Shown: one piece after another, positions 1 to 8,847 of the stretch
How positions within the stretch are numbered: the stretch's first letter is position 1
Layout of the letters: the number at the start of each line of letters is the position of its first letter
NCBI RefSeq assembly: GCF_026625645.1
Contig: NZ_CP113056.1
Coordinates: forward strand, 1,959,001-2,023,000
DNA from: Ancylobacter sp. SL191
GTDB taxonomy: Bacteria; Pseudomonadota; Alphaproteobacteria; Rhizobiales; Xanthobacteraceae
DNA: 64,000 nt
Direction: 5' to 3'
Program-made: the position numbers and the translations under genes
The notes under the pieces: generated by a model
What the model was told of the DNA's origin: nothing
What the model saw: only the letters and a program-made list of their open reading frames with translations
The model's database searches: none

Positions 1-507
1 CAGCTCGTCGCGCTGAGCGCGCTGCAAGCGGCGGTGAGCGGCGGCCAGCCCTTCACCACCGAACTCAAGGCGACTCGCGCACTGCTCGGCGCCGGCGGCG
101 AGGGCCTTGCCGCGCTCGAGCCGAAGGCCGCGAGCGGCTACGGCACCGGCCCGGCGCTGGCCGACCAGCTCAAGGCCGCGACCACCCCCGCGCCGTCCGC
201 CGTGGCGGCGCCGGCCGATGCCGGCGTGCTCGACCGGCTGGTGGAGAGCGCCAAGGGCCTCGTCACCGTCCGCCGCAGCGACGACGCCCCGATGGGCGCC
301 GATGCCGAAGCGGTCGCCACGGCCCGCGCCCAGCTCCAGCGGAATGACTATGCCGGCGCGCTGGCGACGCTGAACGGCCTGCCGGCCGAGGGCAAATCCG
401 CCGTCGCGCCGGTGATCGAGAGCCTTGAGCAGCGGCAGGCGGCGCTCGCCACCATTGGCGGGCTGAGCCATCATGTGCTCGCCAGCCTTGCGGGAGGAAC
501 CCAGTGA
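1..507 (+). CDS. Mitofilin/COG4223-like protein, C-terminal part
   Basis: The reading frame is open from the first base of the window, so this is the C-terminal end of a longer protein whose start lies upstream. About 168 residues are seen: an Ala/Leu-rich, mostly helical segment of the kind that ends the mitofilin-like COG4223 proteins of Rhizobiales, which sit in the inner membrane and are encoded next to heme genes. Its stop codon overlaps the GTG start of the next gene by four bases (GTGA at 504-507), so the two are probably translated together. The family call rests on the downstream HemY-type neighbour and the general composition rather than on a catalytic motif. Confidence 0.7.
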   Translation, partial: QLVALSALQAAVSGGQPFTTELKATRALLGAGGEGLAALEPKAASGYGTGPALADQLKAATTPAPSAVAAPADAGVLDRLVESAKGLVTVRRSDDAPMGADAEAVATARAQLQRNDYAGALATLNGLPAEGKSAVAPVIESLEQRQAALATIGGLSHHVLASLAGGTQ

Positions 508-2195
508 TCCGCATCGTCGTCTATCTGCTGATCCTCGCCGCCATCGCCTTCGGCGTCGCCTGGCTCGCCGACCGCCCCGGCCAGATCGCCCTCGACTGGC
601 AGGGCTGGCACATCGAGACCAGCGTGCTGGTCGCCGCCAGCGCGCTGCTGGCGGTGATCGCCGCCGCGATCCTGATCTGGACGCTGCTGCGCTTCATCCT
701 GCGCTCGCCGGACCTGATCGCCGGCTCTTGGCGCACCCGTCGGCGCAACAAGGGCTGGGCGGCGATCTCGCGTGGCCTGGTCGCGGTCGGCTCGGGCGAC
801 GTGATGGGCGCGCGCCGCGCCGCCAATGACGCCGAGCGGCTGATGGGCCATGAACCGCTCACCCGCCTGCTCGCCGCTCAGGCGGCGCAGCTTTCCGGCG
901 ACGCGGCGGGCGCCGAGGCGGCGTTCCGCACCATGGCGGACGCGCCGGGCACCCGCCTGCTCGGCCTGCGCGGCCTCCATGTGGAAGCGCGCCGGCGTGG
1001 CGACGCCAATGCCGCGCTGATGGCGGCGGAAGAAGCCGCGCGGCACGAGCCGGGCCTTGCCTGGGCGGCGGATGCGGTCATCGAGGCGCGCTGCCTCAAG
1101 GGCGACTTCACCGGCGCGCTGGCCATGCTGGAGCGCGAGGCGGCCCATGGCGGGCTCGACCGCGCCGCCCATCGCCGCCGCCGCGCCGTGCTGCTCGCCG
1201 CGCAGGCGCAGGCGATCGAGCTTTCCGACCCCGCCATCGCCCGCGACAAGGCGGTCGAGGCCGCCCGTCTCGCCCCGACCCTGGTGCCCGCCGCTGACAT
1301 TGCCGGCCGCCTGCTCGGCGCTGCCGGCGACACGCGCAAGGCCTCCAAGATCGTCGAGAACGCCTATGCGGCGACCCCGCATCCCGATCTCGCCGAGACC
1401 TATCTGCATCTGCGCCCCGGCGATGCCTCGCGCGAGCGGCTGAAGCGCATCCGCACGCTGACCGCCCGCGCGCCGGCGCACCCGGAGAGCGCCATGGTGC
1501 TCGCCCGCGCGGCCATCGACGCGCTGGAATTCGACGTCGCCCGCACCGCGCTGGCGCCGCTGCTCGGCAACCCGACGCAGCGTGTCTGCCTCTTGATGGC
1601 GGAGCTGGAAGCGGCCGAGCATGGCGATGTCGGCAAGGCCCGCGAATGGACCGCCCGCGCCGTGCGCGCGCAGCAGGATCCGGCCTGGGTGGCCGATGGC
1701 GTGGTGGCGGAAGCCTGGGGGCCGGTCTCGCCGGTCACCGGCAAGCTCGACGCTTTCGAGTGGAAGCTGCCGCCCGGTCTTGCCACGACGCCGATGCTGG
1801 AGAACGAGGCCGAGCGGGTGAAGGCGGCCATCGCCGCCGCCATTGCCGCCCGCCCGGTGGCGGCGCCCGAGGCGCCGGTGGTCGATCTGGCCGGCGAGGA
1901 TCCGGCGCCGCTTGCCCCCGAGGTCGAGCCGCGCCCGGAGGTGATCGACCTCACGCCCGCGCCCGCCAAGGCGGAGAGTGTCAAGGTGGAGGGCAGCAAG
2001 GCCGAGGGTGTGAAGGCGGAAGCCGCCAAAGCCACGCCTAAGCCCGACATCAAGCTGGAATCGGCCCCGGCGGAGGCGGTAAAGCGCCCGGCCGGCGCGC
2101 CGGTGGTCGCCATGCCGCATCTGCCGGATGATCCCGGCCCCGGCCCGTTCCCCGACGAGCCCGCCGGCACCACGCGCCCGCCTTACGGCGTGTGA
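504..2195 (+). CDS. hemY: HemY N-terminal domain / TPR membrane protein
   Basis: This 563-residue protein begins with two hydrophobic segments (about residues 3-20 and 40-62) typical of the HemY_N domain, followed by a long region of Ala-rich helical repeats resembling TPRs (about 90-420). The tail from about 440 is rich in Pro, Glu, Ala and Lys and probably disordered. HemY-type proteins of proteobacteria are inner-membrane proteins tied genetically to tetrapyrrole synthesis; they are not the protoporphyrinogen oxidase that carries the same name in Bacillus. The GTG start overlaps the stop of the mitofilin-like gene, and a strong terminator follows ten bases after the stop, so this is the last gene of the operon. 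Confidence 0.85.
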   Translation: MIRIVVYLLILAAIAFGVAWLADRPGQIALDWQGWHIETSVLVAASALLAVIAAAILIWTLLRFILRSPDLIAGSWRTRRRNKGWAAISRGLVAVGSGDVMGARRAANDAERLMGHEPLTRLLAAQAAQLSGDAAGAEAAFRTMADAPGTRLLGLRGLHVEARRRGDANAALMAAEEAARHEPGLAWAADAVIEARCLKGDFTGALAMLEREAAHGGLDRAAHRRRRAVLLAAQAQAIELSDPAIARDKAVEAARLAPTLVPAADIAGRLLGAAGDTRKASKIVENAYAATPHPDLAETYLHLRPGDASRERLKRIRTLTARAPAHPESAMVLARAAIDALEFDVARTALAPLLGNPTQRVCLLMAELEAAEHGDVGKAREWTARAVRAQQDPAWVADGVVAEAWGPVSPVTGKLDAFEWKLPPGLATTPMLENEAERVKAAIAAAIAARPVAAPEAPVVDLAGEDPAPLAPEVEPRPEVIDLTPAPAKAESVKVEGSKAEGVKAEAAKATPKPDIKLESAPAEAVKRPAGAPVVAMPHLPDDPGPGPFPDEPAGTTRPPYGV

Positions 2196-2204
2196 TTTCC
2201 CAAC

Positions 2205-2233
2205 AAAGGCGCGCCCCGGTGGCGCGCCTTTTT
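2205..2233 (+). terminator. Rho-independent terminator after hemY
   Basis: An 11-base stem (2205-2215 with 2221-2231) encloses a five-base loop and runs into a stretch of T residues. It lies ten bases after the hemY stop codon. Confidence 0.85.
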
Positions 2234-2540
2234 CGTTCAGGGGGTCAGCGCTGCGCGCTTCTCTCCGCGCAGCCTTTAACTCAAAGAGAAAGCGTGGCTC
2301 GCGGCGCGGAACCTTTGGCGCAAAGAAAAAGCGCGCCTCTCGGCGCGCTTGCCACTCCTTGCGGAGCGTCTCCCATCCAAGACCCGGTCGCTGGTCAAGG
2401 CGACCGGAGGGACGAAAGGCGGTCGGAGTACATCCGTCCTAACCGCTTTCCTGCCGACGAGACGCTGACGAGGCGCCACCATGCCGACAGCCCTTTCCTG
2501 GCTGGGTGAACAGGAGATGGGGTGCCGTTGGGGGAATTCA
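2234..2540. other. Gene-free region with stacked hairpins; possible minus-strand transcript
   Basis: I see no convincing protein gene here. The block holds a perfect 8-base stem (2250-2257 with 2266-2273, followed by CTTTAAC on the plus strand), a 5-base stem (2313-2317 with 2321-2325) and the minus-strand terminator described separately. Short open frames exist on the minus strand, but they are rich in Arg and Ser and carry no recognisable domain. A small RNA read from the minus strand, starting somewhere in 2400-2540 and ending at about 2321, would explain the terminator; readthrough from cobT is the alternative. Confidence 0.35.
2321..2350 (-). terminator. Rho-independent terminator, minus strand
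   Basis: A perfect 9-base stem (2329-2337 with 2342-2350) with a four-base loop is flanked on its low-coordinate side by AAAGAAAAA, which reads as TTTTTCTTT after the hairpin on the minus strand. The nearest annotated minus-strand gene, cobT, ends about 750 bases upstream at 3098. Confidence 0.65.
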
Positions 2541-3060
2541 AGGGGTGCGTGCGACGGAAGACGTGGATGCCTGGGTTGATCCCCGGATCAAGTCCGGGGA
2601 CGGGCATGACGGTGTGCGGGCGGCCGGGGCGGCGGCTCTCTCGTCCGTCTCGCCCCTGTCGTCATCCCGGACGGCCGAAGGCCGATCCGGGATCGCGGGC
2701 CGATGCTGCGCGCCCCATACCCGGCCAATCGCCGCGTCACGTGGCGCGTCCCCCAACCCGTCATCCCCGGGCTGGACCCGGCGATCCATGACGTTTGCCG
2801 GGGCGCGTCGCGTTGAAGGCGTGGATGCCCGGGCCAAGCCCGGGCATGACGGTGTATTGGCTGGGCTGTCGCGTTTGTCGCGTCTGTCTCGCCCCTGTCG
2901 TCATCCCGGACGGCCGCAGGCCGATCCGGGATCGCGGGCCGATGCTGCGCAACGTACGCGGCGGACGATCCCGGCTCTGCGCTGCGCGGAGCCTGCCCTT
3001 GGGCTTGCCGTAGGCAAGACCCGAGGGGCCGGGATGACGCCATGAAGCGGTAACGTCGGC
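2541..3060. repeat. Cluster of REP-like palindromic repeats
   Basis: This gene-free stretch between convergent hemY and cobT is built from short GC-rich palindromes. One unit (centred at 2661-2701) starts with GTCATCCCGGACGG and contains the inverted copy GATCCGGGAT. It recurs at 2900-2940 inside a nearly identical direct repeat of about 68 bases (2645-2711 and 2884-2950, offset 239). A second type, with CCCGGGC arms around a GGATGCC or GGCATGAC core, occurs near 2565-2612, 2758-2790 and 2820-2852. Related units recur elsewhere in the window at 16050-16240, 27438-27535, 32998-33106 and 34240-34342. Open frames across the block are by-products of the repeats. Confidence 0.75.
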
Positions 3061-3097
3061 GGGATCGAGAGCGCGCCGGAGCGGCCCGCCCCGCCCG

Positions 3098-5161
3098 CTA
3101 CTGCACGCGGCGGGTGGGGATGTGGGTGGGGGAGGGGCTGGCCTTGCCGGAGACCGGGCGGCCGGGGGCGGTGCCGATGCCCTTGCCGCCGCCACCACCG
3201 CCCAAACCCCCGGCGGGGCCGCGACCGGGGCCGCCCGCCGGCGTGCCGCCGGGCTTGGCGAGGTTGATCGGGGCGGTGGAGCGCGGCTTGCGGGCCTCGC
3301 CGCGCGGCTTCTCGTCGAACAGCTCGGCGAGCTTTTCCGTCATCGCGCCGCCCAGCTCCTCGGCGTCGACAATGGTGACGGCACGCTTGTAGTAGCGCGT
3401 CACGTCATGGCCGATGCCGATGGCGATCAGTTCGACCGGGGACTTGTCCTCGATCTGCTGGATCACCCAGCGCAGATGGCGTTCCAGATAATTGCCGGGG
3501 TTCACCGACAGAGTGGAATCGTCGACCGGCGCGCCGTCGGAGATCATCATCAGGATGCGGCGCTGCTCGTTGCGGGCGAGCAGGCGGTTATGCGCCCAGT
3601 CGAGCGCCTCGCCGTCGATGTTTTCCTTGAGCAGCCCCTCGCGCATCATCAGGCCGAGATTGCGCCGGGCGCGGCGCCACGGGGCGTCCGCCGCCTTGTA
3701 GATGATGTGGCGCAGGTCGTTGAGCCGGCCGGGCGCGCCCGGCTTGCCGGCCGACAACCACGCCTCGCGCGCCTGCCCGCCCTTCCACGCCTTGGTGGTG
3801 AAGCCGAGGATCTCCACCTTCACGCCACAGCGCTCCAGCGTGCGGGCGAGAATGTCGGCGCAGGCGGCGGCGACCGTGATCGGGCGGCCGCGCATCGAGC
3901 CGGAATTGTCGAGCAGCAACGTGACGACGGTGTCGCGGAAATCGGTGTCGCGCTCGCGCTTGAAGGAGAGCGGCTGCATCGGGTCGGTGATGATGCGGTG
4001 CAGGCGCGCGGGGTCGAGCATGCCCTCTTCGAGGTCGAACTCCCAGCCGCGATTCTGCTGCGCCATCAGCCGGCGCTGGAGGCGGTTGGCGAGGCGGGCG
4101 ACGACGCCCTGAAGATGGGTGAGCTGCTTGTCGAGATAGGCGCGCAGCCGCGCCAGCTCCTCCGGATCGCACAGCTCGTCGGCGTTCACCGTCTCGTCGA
4201 AGCGCGGGGTGAAGGGGTGATATTCCGGCGCGCGGGGCTCGCTCGGCACGGCCTGCTGCGGCTGCCAGGGCTCGGAGGCATCGTCCGCCTCGCCGAGCTC
4301 GGCATCGTCGGAGAGTTCCGAGGTCGGCTGCTCCTGCTGCTCCTCGGATTCCTCCGGGTTCTGGTCGGAGGACAGGTCGCTGTCGACCTCGGTCGTGCCC
4401 TCGGAATTCTCGTCCGGTTCGGCCTCGCTGCCCTTGCCATTATCCTCGTCGCGCCGGTCGTCGGCGTCGGTGGAGGGGTCGTTGTTCTCGTCGAACGGGG
4501 CGATGTCCTCGCCCATGCCGAGCGAGGAGAGCAGGTCGCGCATCGCCTCGGCGAAGCGGCCCTGATTGTCGGCGGAGGTGGCGAGCTCGTCGAGCGCGCG
4601 CGCGCCATGCTCCTCGATGAAGCCGCGCCAGAGATTGACCATCTCGCGCGCCGCCGCCGGCGGTGCCATGCCGGTCATGCGCTCGCGCAGGATGAGCGAG
4701 AGCGCGTGTTCCAGCGGCGCGTCGGAGCGGTCGGAGAGGTTGGCGAAATTGGCCTTCTGGTAGCGGTCTTCCAGCATGGCCGACAGGTTGAGCGCCACGC
4801 CGTCCATGCGGATGGCGCCGAGCGATTCGCAGCGGGTCTGCTCGGCGGCCTCGAAGGCGGCGCGCGCCTGCTGGCCCATCGGCACGAGGCGCTTGTGGAC
4901 CTTCGGGTCGTGGCAGGCCATGCGCAGCGCCATGGAATCGGCGTGGCCGCGCATGATGGCGGCCTCCTGCTTGGAGAGCCGGCGCGAGGGCTCGGGCAGG
5001 CGGGCGCGGCCATCGGCGAAGCCCGGCTTGTCGGCGCCGAAGCTCACCTCGATCTCGCGGTCGCCGGCAATGGCGCGCAGGCAGCCCGTCACCGCGCGCT
5101 TCAGCGGCTCGGTCGGGGCTTCCTTGGGGGCCGGGCGGTTGGGGCGGTTCGAGGTGCTCAT
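3098..5161 (-). CDS. cobT: Cobaltochelatase subunit CobT
   Basis: CobT is the VWA-domain subunit of the aerobic cobaltochelatase, which with the AAA+ subunit CobS and the large subunit CobN inserts cobalt into hydrogenobyrinic acid a,c-diamide in the cytoplasm. The 687-residue product has the conserved N-terminal region (about 10-210), a very acidic linker (about 215-310) and a C-terminal VWA domain with the metal-binding motif DNSGSM starting at Asp418. After the VWA domain comes an unusual Gly/Pro-rich tail of about 50 residues. I chose the ATG at 5161 because homologues start with this Met-Ser-rich sequence; an in-frame GTG at 5200 is less likely. It lies downstream of cobS on the same strand. 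Confidence 0.93.
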   Translation of the reverse strand: MSTSNRPNRPAPKEAPTEPLKRAVTGCLRAIAGDREIEVSFGADKPGFADGRARLPEPSRRLSKQEAAIMRGHADSMALRMACHDPKVHKRLVPMGQQARAAFEAAEQTRCESLGAIRMDGVALNLSAMLEDRYQKANFANLSDRSDAPLEHALSLILRERMTGMAPPAAAREMVNLWRGFIEEHGARALDELATSADNQGRFAEAMRDLLSSLGMGEDIAPFDENNDPSTDADDRRDEDNGKGSEAEPDENSEGTTEVDSDLSSDQNPEESEEQQEQPTSELSDDAELGEADDASEPWQPQQAVPSEPRAPEYHPFTPRFDETVNADELCDPEELARLRAYLDKQLTHLQGVVARLANRLQRRLMAQQNRGWEFDLEEGMLDPARLHRIITDPMQPLSFKRERDTDFRDTVVTLLLDNSGSMRGRPITVAAACADILARTLERCGVKVEILGFTTKAWKGGQAREAWLSAGKPGAPGRLNDLRHIIYKAADAPWRRARRNLGLMMREGLLKENIDGEALDWAHNRLLARNEQRRILMMISDGAPVDDSTLSVNPGNYLERHLRWVIQQIEDKSPVELIAIGIGHDVTRYYKRAVTIVDAEELGGAMTEKLAELFDEKPRGEARKPRSTAPINLAKPGGTPAGGPGRGPAGGLGGGGGGKGIGTAPGRPVSGKASPSPTHIPTRRVQ

Positions 5162-5270
5162 GGCGCGGGCCTTGTTGCTGGCATGATCTCCCGAGAGCAC
5201 GCGCCCACCGGCTTGCCACGCAAGCTGGCGGGAGAACGCGTTCTCTCTCGTCGACTTAGAGGGCGATTTA

Positions 5271-5297
5271 CCGATCCGATTGATTCAATTGGATCGG
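5271..5297. promoter_or_regulatory. 27-bp near-perfect palindrome between cobS and cobT
   Basis: Thirteen-base arms around the central T at 5284 match with a single mismatch (5278 against 5290). The outer arms are CCGATCC and GGATCGG and the inner arms ATTGA and TCAAT; the centre contains a GATTC, a GANTC site of the kind methylated by CcrM in alphaproteobacteria. It sits about 110 bases before the cobT start and 120 bases after the cobS stop. It could be an operator, an RNA hairpin between the two genes or a small repeat element. Confidence 0.5.
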
Positions 5298-5403
5298 ATC
5301 GCGCTCCAAGGGAGAGGCGGCCCGGTAACGGGACCGCAGGGTGCGGCCCTTTGGCGGGTCGCACCTTGGGTGCTGGATGTCCTCCCCGCGCAGGGAGGCG
5401 GCG

Positions 5404-6390
5404 TCAGGACATGACGACGTTGACGGCGGATTCGGCCAGTTCCTTGCCGAAGCAGCGCTGGTAGAACTCGGCCACCAGCGTGCGCTCGAGCTCGTCGCAC
5501 TTGTTGAGGAAGGTCACGCGGAACGAGAAGGCGAGATCCTGGAAGATCTCGGCATTCTCGGCCCAGGTGATGACGGTGCGCGGGCTCATCACGGTCGACA
5601 GGTCGCCATTGATGAAGGCCTGCCGGGTGAGGTCGGCGAGGCGGACCATGCGCGCCACCGTGTCGCGGCCGCCCTCGGTCTGGAAGTACTTCGCCTTGGA
5701 CAGGACGATGTCGACTTCCTTGTCATGCGCCAGATAGTTCAGCGTGGTGACGATGGACCAGCGGTCCATCTGCGCCTGGTTGATCTGCTGCGTGCCGTGA
5801 TAGAGGCCGGTCGTGTCGCCGAGGCCGATCGTGTTGGCGGTCGAGAACAGGCGGAAGGCGCCGTGCGGGCGGATGACGCGGTTCTGGTCGAGCAGCGTCA
5901 GGCGGCCGGCGCTCTCCAGCACGCGCTGGATCACGAACATCACGTCCGGGCGGCCGGCGTCATACTCGTCGAACACCAGCGCGACATTGTTCTGGTAGGC
6001 CCAGGGCAGGATGCCGTCGCGGAACTCGGTGACCTGCAGCCCGTCGCGGACCACGATGGCGTCCTTGCCGATCAGGTCGATGCGCGAGATGTGGCTGTCG
6101 AGGTTGACGCGCACGCAGGGCCAGTTCAGCCGCGCCGCCACCTGCTCGATGTGGCTCGACTTGCCGGTGCCGTGATAGCCGGTGACCATGACGCGGCGGT
6201 TATGCGCGAAGCCCGCGAGGATGGCGAGCGTGGTCGGGCGGTCGAACAGATAGTCGGGATCGACTTCCGGCACATAGGCGTCGGGTTCGGCATAGGCCGG
6301 CACGTCGAGATCGACATCGAGCCCGAACACCTGTCGGACCGAAACCTTCATGTCCGGCAGCGGGGCGGTTTGCGTGGGCGAGGCGGTCAT
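5404..6390 (-). CDS. cobS: Cobaltochelatase subunit CobS
   Basis: CobS is the MoxR-type AAA+ ATPase of the cobaltochelatase and powers cobalt insertion together with CobT and CobN. The 328-residue protein matches the family length. Walker A is GYHGTGKSS (71-79) and Walker B is VALVFDE (136-142); the region around residue 176 is the arginine-finger/sensor part of the fold. The ATG at 6390 is preceded by a clear GGAGGAAG ribosome site. It lies 55 bases after the DnaJ-like gene and 242 bases before cobT. No cobN is seen in the window. Confidence 0.96.
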   Translation of the reverse strand: MTASPTQTAPLPDMKVSVRQVFGLDVDLDVPAYAEPDAYVPEVDPDYLFDRPTTLAILAGFAHNRRVMVTGYHGTGKSSHIEQVAARLNWPCVRVNLDSHISRIDLIGKDAIVVRDGLQVTEFRDGILPWAYQNNVALVFDEYDAGRPDVMFVIQRVLESAGRLTLLDQNRVIRPHGAFRLFSTANTIGLGDTTGLYHGTQQINQAQMDRWSIVTTLNYLAHDKEVDIVLSKAKYFQTEGGRDTVARMVRLADLTRQAFINGDLSTVMSPRTVITWAENAEIFQDLAFSFRVTFLNKCDELERTLVAEFYQRCFGKELAESAVNVVMS

Positions 6391-6445
6391 TCTTCCTCCG
6401 TTGCCGCGCCGAAATGCACGCGGGCTTGTCTGGCAGGTGCGGCGC

Positions 6446-7063
6446 TTATGCGAAGCCCGCGTTCTTCAGATGATTATAGGCCTGGATCACGTCGCGCAGG
6501 CGGTCTTCGGTCGAAATATCGCCGCCATTGGCGTCCGGGTGGTATTTTTTCACCAGAACCTTGAAGCGCGCCTTGATCTCCTCCGGCGTGGCGGAAATCT
6601 CCATCCCCAGCGACTCGAAGGCGCGGCGCTCGACATTGCGCACCATGCGGCTCTCGCGCGCCGGGGCGGGGTCCGGGCGCTCGGTGCCGCCCATCTCGCC
6701 GAACACGCCGAATGGGTCGGCGAAGCCCTCGGGCGCGTGGCGGCGCGCGGTCTCGGCGGTCTTGCCGGCGCCGCGCATGCCCATCTTCCAGGTCGGGCGA
6801 TGGCCGGTCAGCGCGTCCTTCTGGTAGGCGGTGACGGCATCGTCCGGCATGCCGGCGAAATAATTGTAGGACTGGTTGTACGCGCGCACATGGTCGAAGC
6901 AGTAGTTCCAGAACTGCCCCTCGCTGTGCCGCCCCTTCGGCGCGCGGTGCGTCGCCGGCTTGTCGCAGCCCGCCCACTCGCATTGCGGGCACTCCGCCTT
7001 GAGACGGCGGTCCCGGTCGGGCTTCACGCGGATGCGGTCGAAGAAGGGAGAGTCGAGCTTCAT
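6446..7063 (-). CDS. J-domain protein (DnaJ family, CobS-linked)
   Basis: This 205-residue protein has its J domain at the C terminus (about 145-203) with the HPD motif at 175-177, which stimulates Hsp70 ATPase. The N-terminal half carries a CPQC pair (Cys25, Cys28), Cys33 and Cys55, which may bind zinc. This reversed layout, with J domain last, is the type found next to cobS and cobT in Rhizobiales. I took the ATG at 7063 ([11 protein letters not shown] follows); an upstream in-frame start at 7120 would add residues unlike the family. It is probably the first gene of the dnaJ-cobS-cobT operon and diverges from bolA. Whether it helps assemble the chelatase is inference. Confidence 0.85.
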   Translation of the reverse strand: MKLDSPFFDRIRVKPDRDRRLKAECPQCEWAGCDKPATHRAPKGRHSEGQFWNYCFDHVRAYNQSYNYFAGMPDDAVTAYQKDALTGHRPTWKMGMRGAGKTAETARRHAPEGFADPFGVFGEMGGTERPDPAPARESRMVRNVERRAFESLGMEISATPEEIKARFKVLVKKYHPDANGGDISTEDRLRDVIQAYNHLKNAGFA

Positions 7064-7173
7064 GATCCGTCGATTATGCGGCTGGCTGGCGAGGTATACA
7101 AGAAACCACCTGTTCGTCACCGTCCCCGGTGGCGATATTGACGCCCCGTGTGTCCGGAGCTAGCGCAACGTCC

Positions 7174-7482
7174 ATGACAATCCCTGCCTCCCCAAGCCTT
7201 CCCACTGGCGATGCCGTCGCCGCGGCGCTGGCCCGCGTGCGCGCCGCCCTCGCCGAGCTGTCCCCGAGCGTGCTGGAACTCGAGGATGAGAGCCACCGCC
7301 ATGAGGGCCATGGCGGCCACCGTCCCGGCCAGCTCACGCATTTACGTGTGCGGATCGTCGCGGAGGCGTTTTCCGGACAGAACAGACTGGCCCGTCACCG
7401 GATCGTGAACGGCCTGCTGGCGGATGAACTGTCGCGCGGCCTGCACGCCCTCGCCATCGAGGCCAAGGCGCCGGGCGAGTAG
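7174..7482 (+). CDS. bolA: BolA family protein
   Basis: BolA proteins are small class II KH-fold proteins that partner with monothiol glutaredoxins and act in iron-sulfur cluster or iron-responsive regulation. The 102-residue product carries the family core near its end: a His-containing loop (HEGHGGH) followed by LRVRIVAEAFSGQ and RHRIVNGLL. I start it at the ATG at 7174; the open frame begins upstream at 7129, but that extension is not family-like. It is divergent from the J-domain gene. The glutaredoxin gene in this window (25714) is the dithiol type, so it is not an obvious partner. Confidence 0.92.
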   Translation: MTIPASPSLPTGDAVAAALARVRAALAELSPSVLELEDESHRHEGHGGHRPGQLTHLRVRIVAEAFSGQNRLARHRIVNGLLADELSRGLHALAIEAKAPGE

Positions 7483-7563
7483 CGGACGCAATCTTGGTTC
7501 CCCGCCCGGAAGTTCCCCGCCTATATGGGCGCGCGGGCGTCAAATTGAAGAGCCCGCGGGCGC

Positions 7564-8838
7564 TCAGGCCGCCCGCGCCAGCGGGGTGACGCGCAACAAG
7601 GTGATGCGGTTGCGCTGCTTGCGCATCACCTGGAAGCGGAAGCCGTGGAACAGGAAGGTCTGTCCCGGCTCGGGGATGATGCGCGCCTCGTGGATGACGA
7701 GGCCGGCGATGGTGGTGGCTTCCTCGTCCGGCAGATCCCATCCCATGGCGCGGTTCACGTCGCGGATCGGCACCGAGCCCTCGACGCTGACCGAGCCGTC
7801 CGGGTTGCGGCGGGCGCCGGTGAAGGCGCGGTCATGCTCGTCGGTGATATCGCCGACGATCTCCTCGAGAATGTCCTCCAGCGTCACCAGCCCCATCACC
7901 TCGCCATACTCGTCGACGACGAGGGCGAAATGCTGCTTGCGCCGGCGGAAGGCCTTGAGCTGGTCGGCCAGCGAGGTGACATCCGGCACGAACCAGGGCT
8001 CGCGGGCGATCTTCTCCACCGACAGGCGGGTGACGTCGTTGCCAAGCGCCTGAAGCTCGCGCAGCAGATCCTTGGCGTGCAGCACGCCGACGATATTGTC
8101 CGGCCGCTCGCGCCACAGCGGCAGGCGGGTGAAGGGCGAGGCGAGGGCCTCGCGCACGATCTTCTCCGGCGGCTCGTCGGCATTGAGGCTCGCCATCTTG
8201 GTGCGGTGGACCATGATGTCGGAGACTTCCAGCTCGGAAAGGTCGAGCAGGCCGCCGAGCATGTCGCGCTCGTCTTTCACCACGCTGCCCTCGCGGTGCA
8301 GCAGATCGACCGCGCCGCGCAGTTCCTCGGAGGCGGAGAGCACGCTGGTGGTGGCCCCGAGCGAGACGCCGACGGCGCGCAGCAGCGCCCGCACCAAGGC
8401 CTCGATGGCGAGGGTGAGCGGGCCGAACAGGCCGACAATGATCTGGATCGGTCGCGCCACCCGCAGCGACACCTGGTCGGGGTGATTGATGGCGATGGTC
8501 TTGGGCAGCACCTCGGAGAAGATCACCACCACCACCGTCATGCCGATCGTCGCATAGGCGATGCCGGCGGTGCCGAACCACGCCAGCAAAATGCCGGTGG
8601 CGAGCGAGGAGGCGCCGATATTGACGAGGTTGTTGCCGAGCAGGATGCCGCCGATCAGCCGCTCGCGCTGGCTCATCATGCGGTTGACCAGCGCGGCGCG
8701 CGTGTCGCCGTTCTTCTCCAGCGCGTGCATGCGCGCCTTGGAGGAGGCGGTCAGCGCCGTTTCGCTGCCGGAAAAGAAGAAGGACAAGAGCAGGCAGGCG
8801 ACGACGGCGCCGAGGGCGATCCAGTCATAAGCGGTCAT
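7564..8838 (-). CDS. HlyC/CorC family transporter (DUF21, CBS, CorC_HlyC domains)
   Basis: The 424-residue membrane protein has a DUF21 domain with four hydrophobic segments (about residues 5-190), a CBS domain pair (about 205-325) and a C-terminal CorC_HlyC domain (about 340-420). Proteins of this family act in magnesium or cobalt efflux; the old name hemolysin-like is historical. The motif FSGSETALTASS near the N terminus is typical of DUF21. It starts nine bases after the aroB stop and so is likely the third gene of an aroK-aroB-corC operon. Confidence 0.9.
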   Translation of the reverse strand: MTAYDWIALGAVVACLLLSFFFSGSETALTASSKARMHALEKNGDTRAALVNRMMSQRERLIGGILLGNNLVNIGASSLATGILLAWFGTAGIAYATIGMTVVVVIFSEVLPKTIAINHPDQVSLRVARPIQIIVGLFGPLTLAIEALVRALLRAVGVSLGATTSVLSASEELRGAVDLLHREGSVVKDERDMLGGLLDLSELEVSDIMVHRTKMASLNADEPPEKIVREALASPFTRLPLWRERPDNIVGVLHAKDLLRELQALGNDVTRLSVEKIAREPWFVPDVTSLADQLKAFRRRKQHFALVVDEYGEVMGLVTLEDILEEIVGDITDEHDRAFTGARRNPDGSVSVEGSVPIRDVNRAMGWDLPDEEATTIAGLVIHEARIIPEPGQTFLFHGFRFQVMRKQRNRITLLRVTPLARAA

Positions 8839-8847
8839 GGCCGATGT

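Noticed and set aside
2506..3045. Frames of 80-180 codons in the hemY-cobT gap
   Set aside because: They run through the palindromic repeats in several frames at once and have repeat-derived composition.
5162..5403. Cobalamin riboswitch between cobS and cobT
   Set aside because: I see the palindrome but none of the conserved B12-box bases.
3122..5464. A 780-codon plus-strand frame opposite cobT
   Set aside because: Shadow of cobT; same reasoning, no ribosome site or domain.
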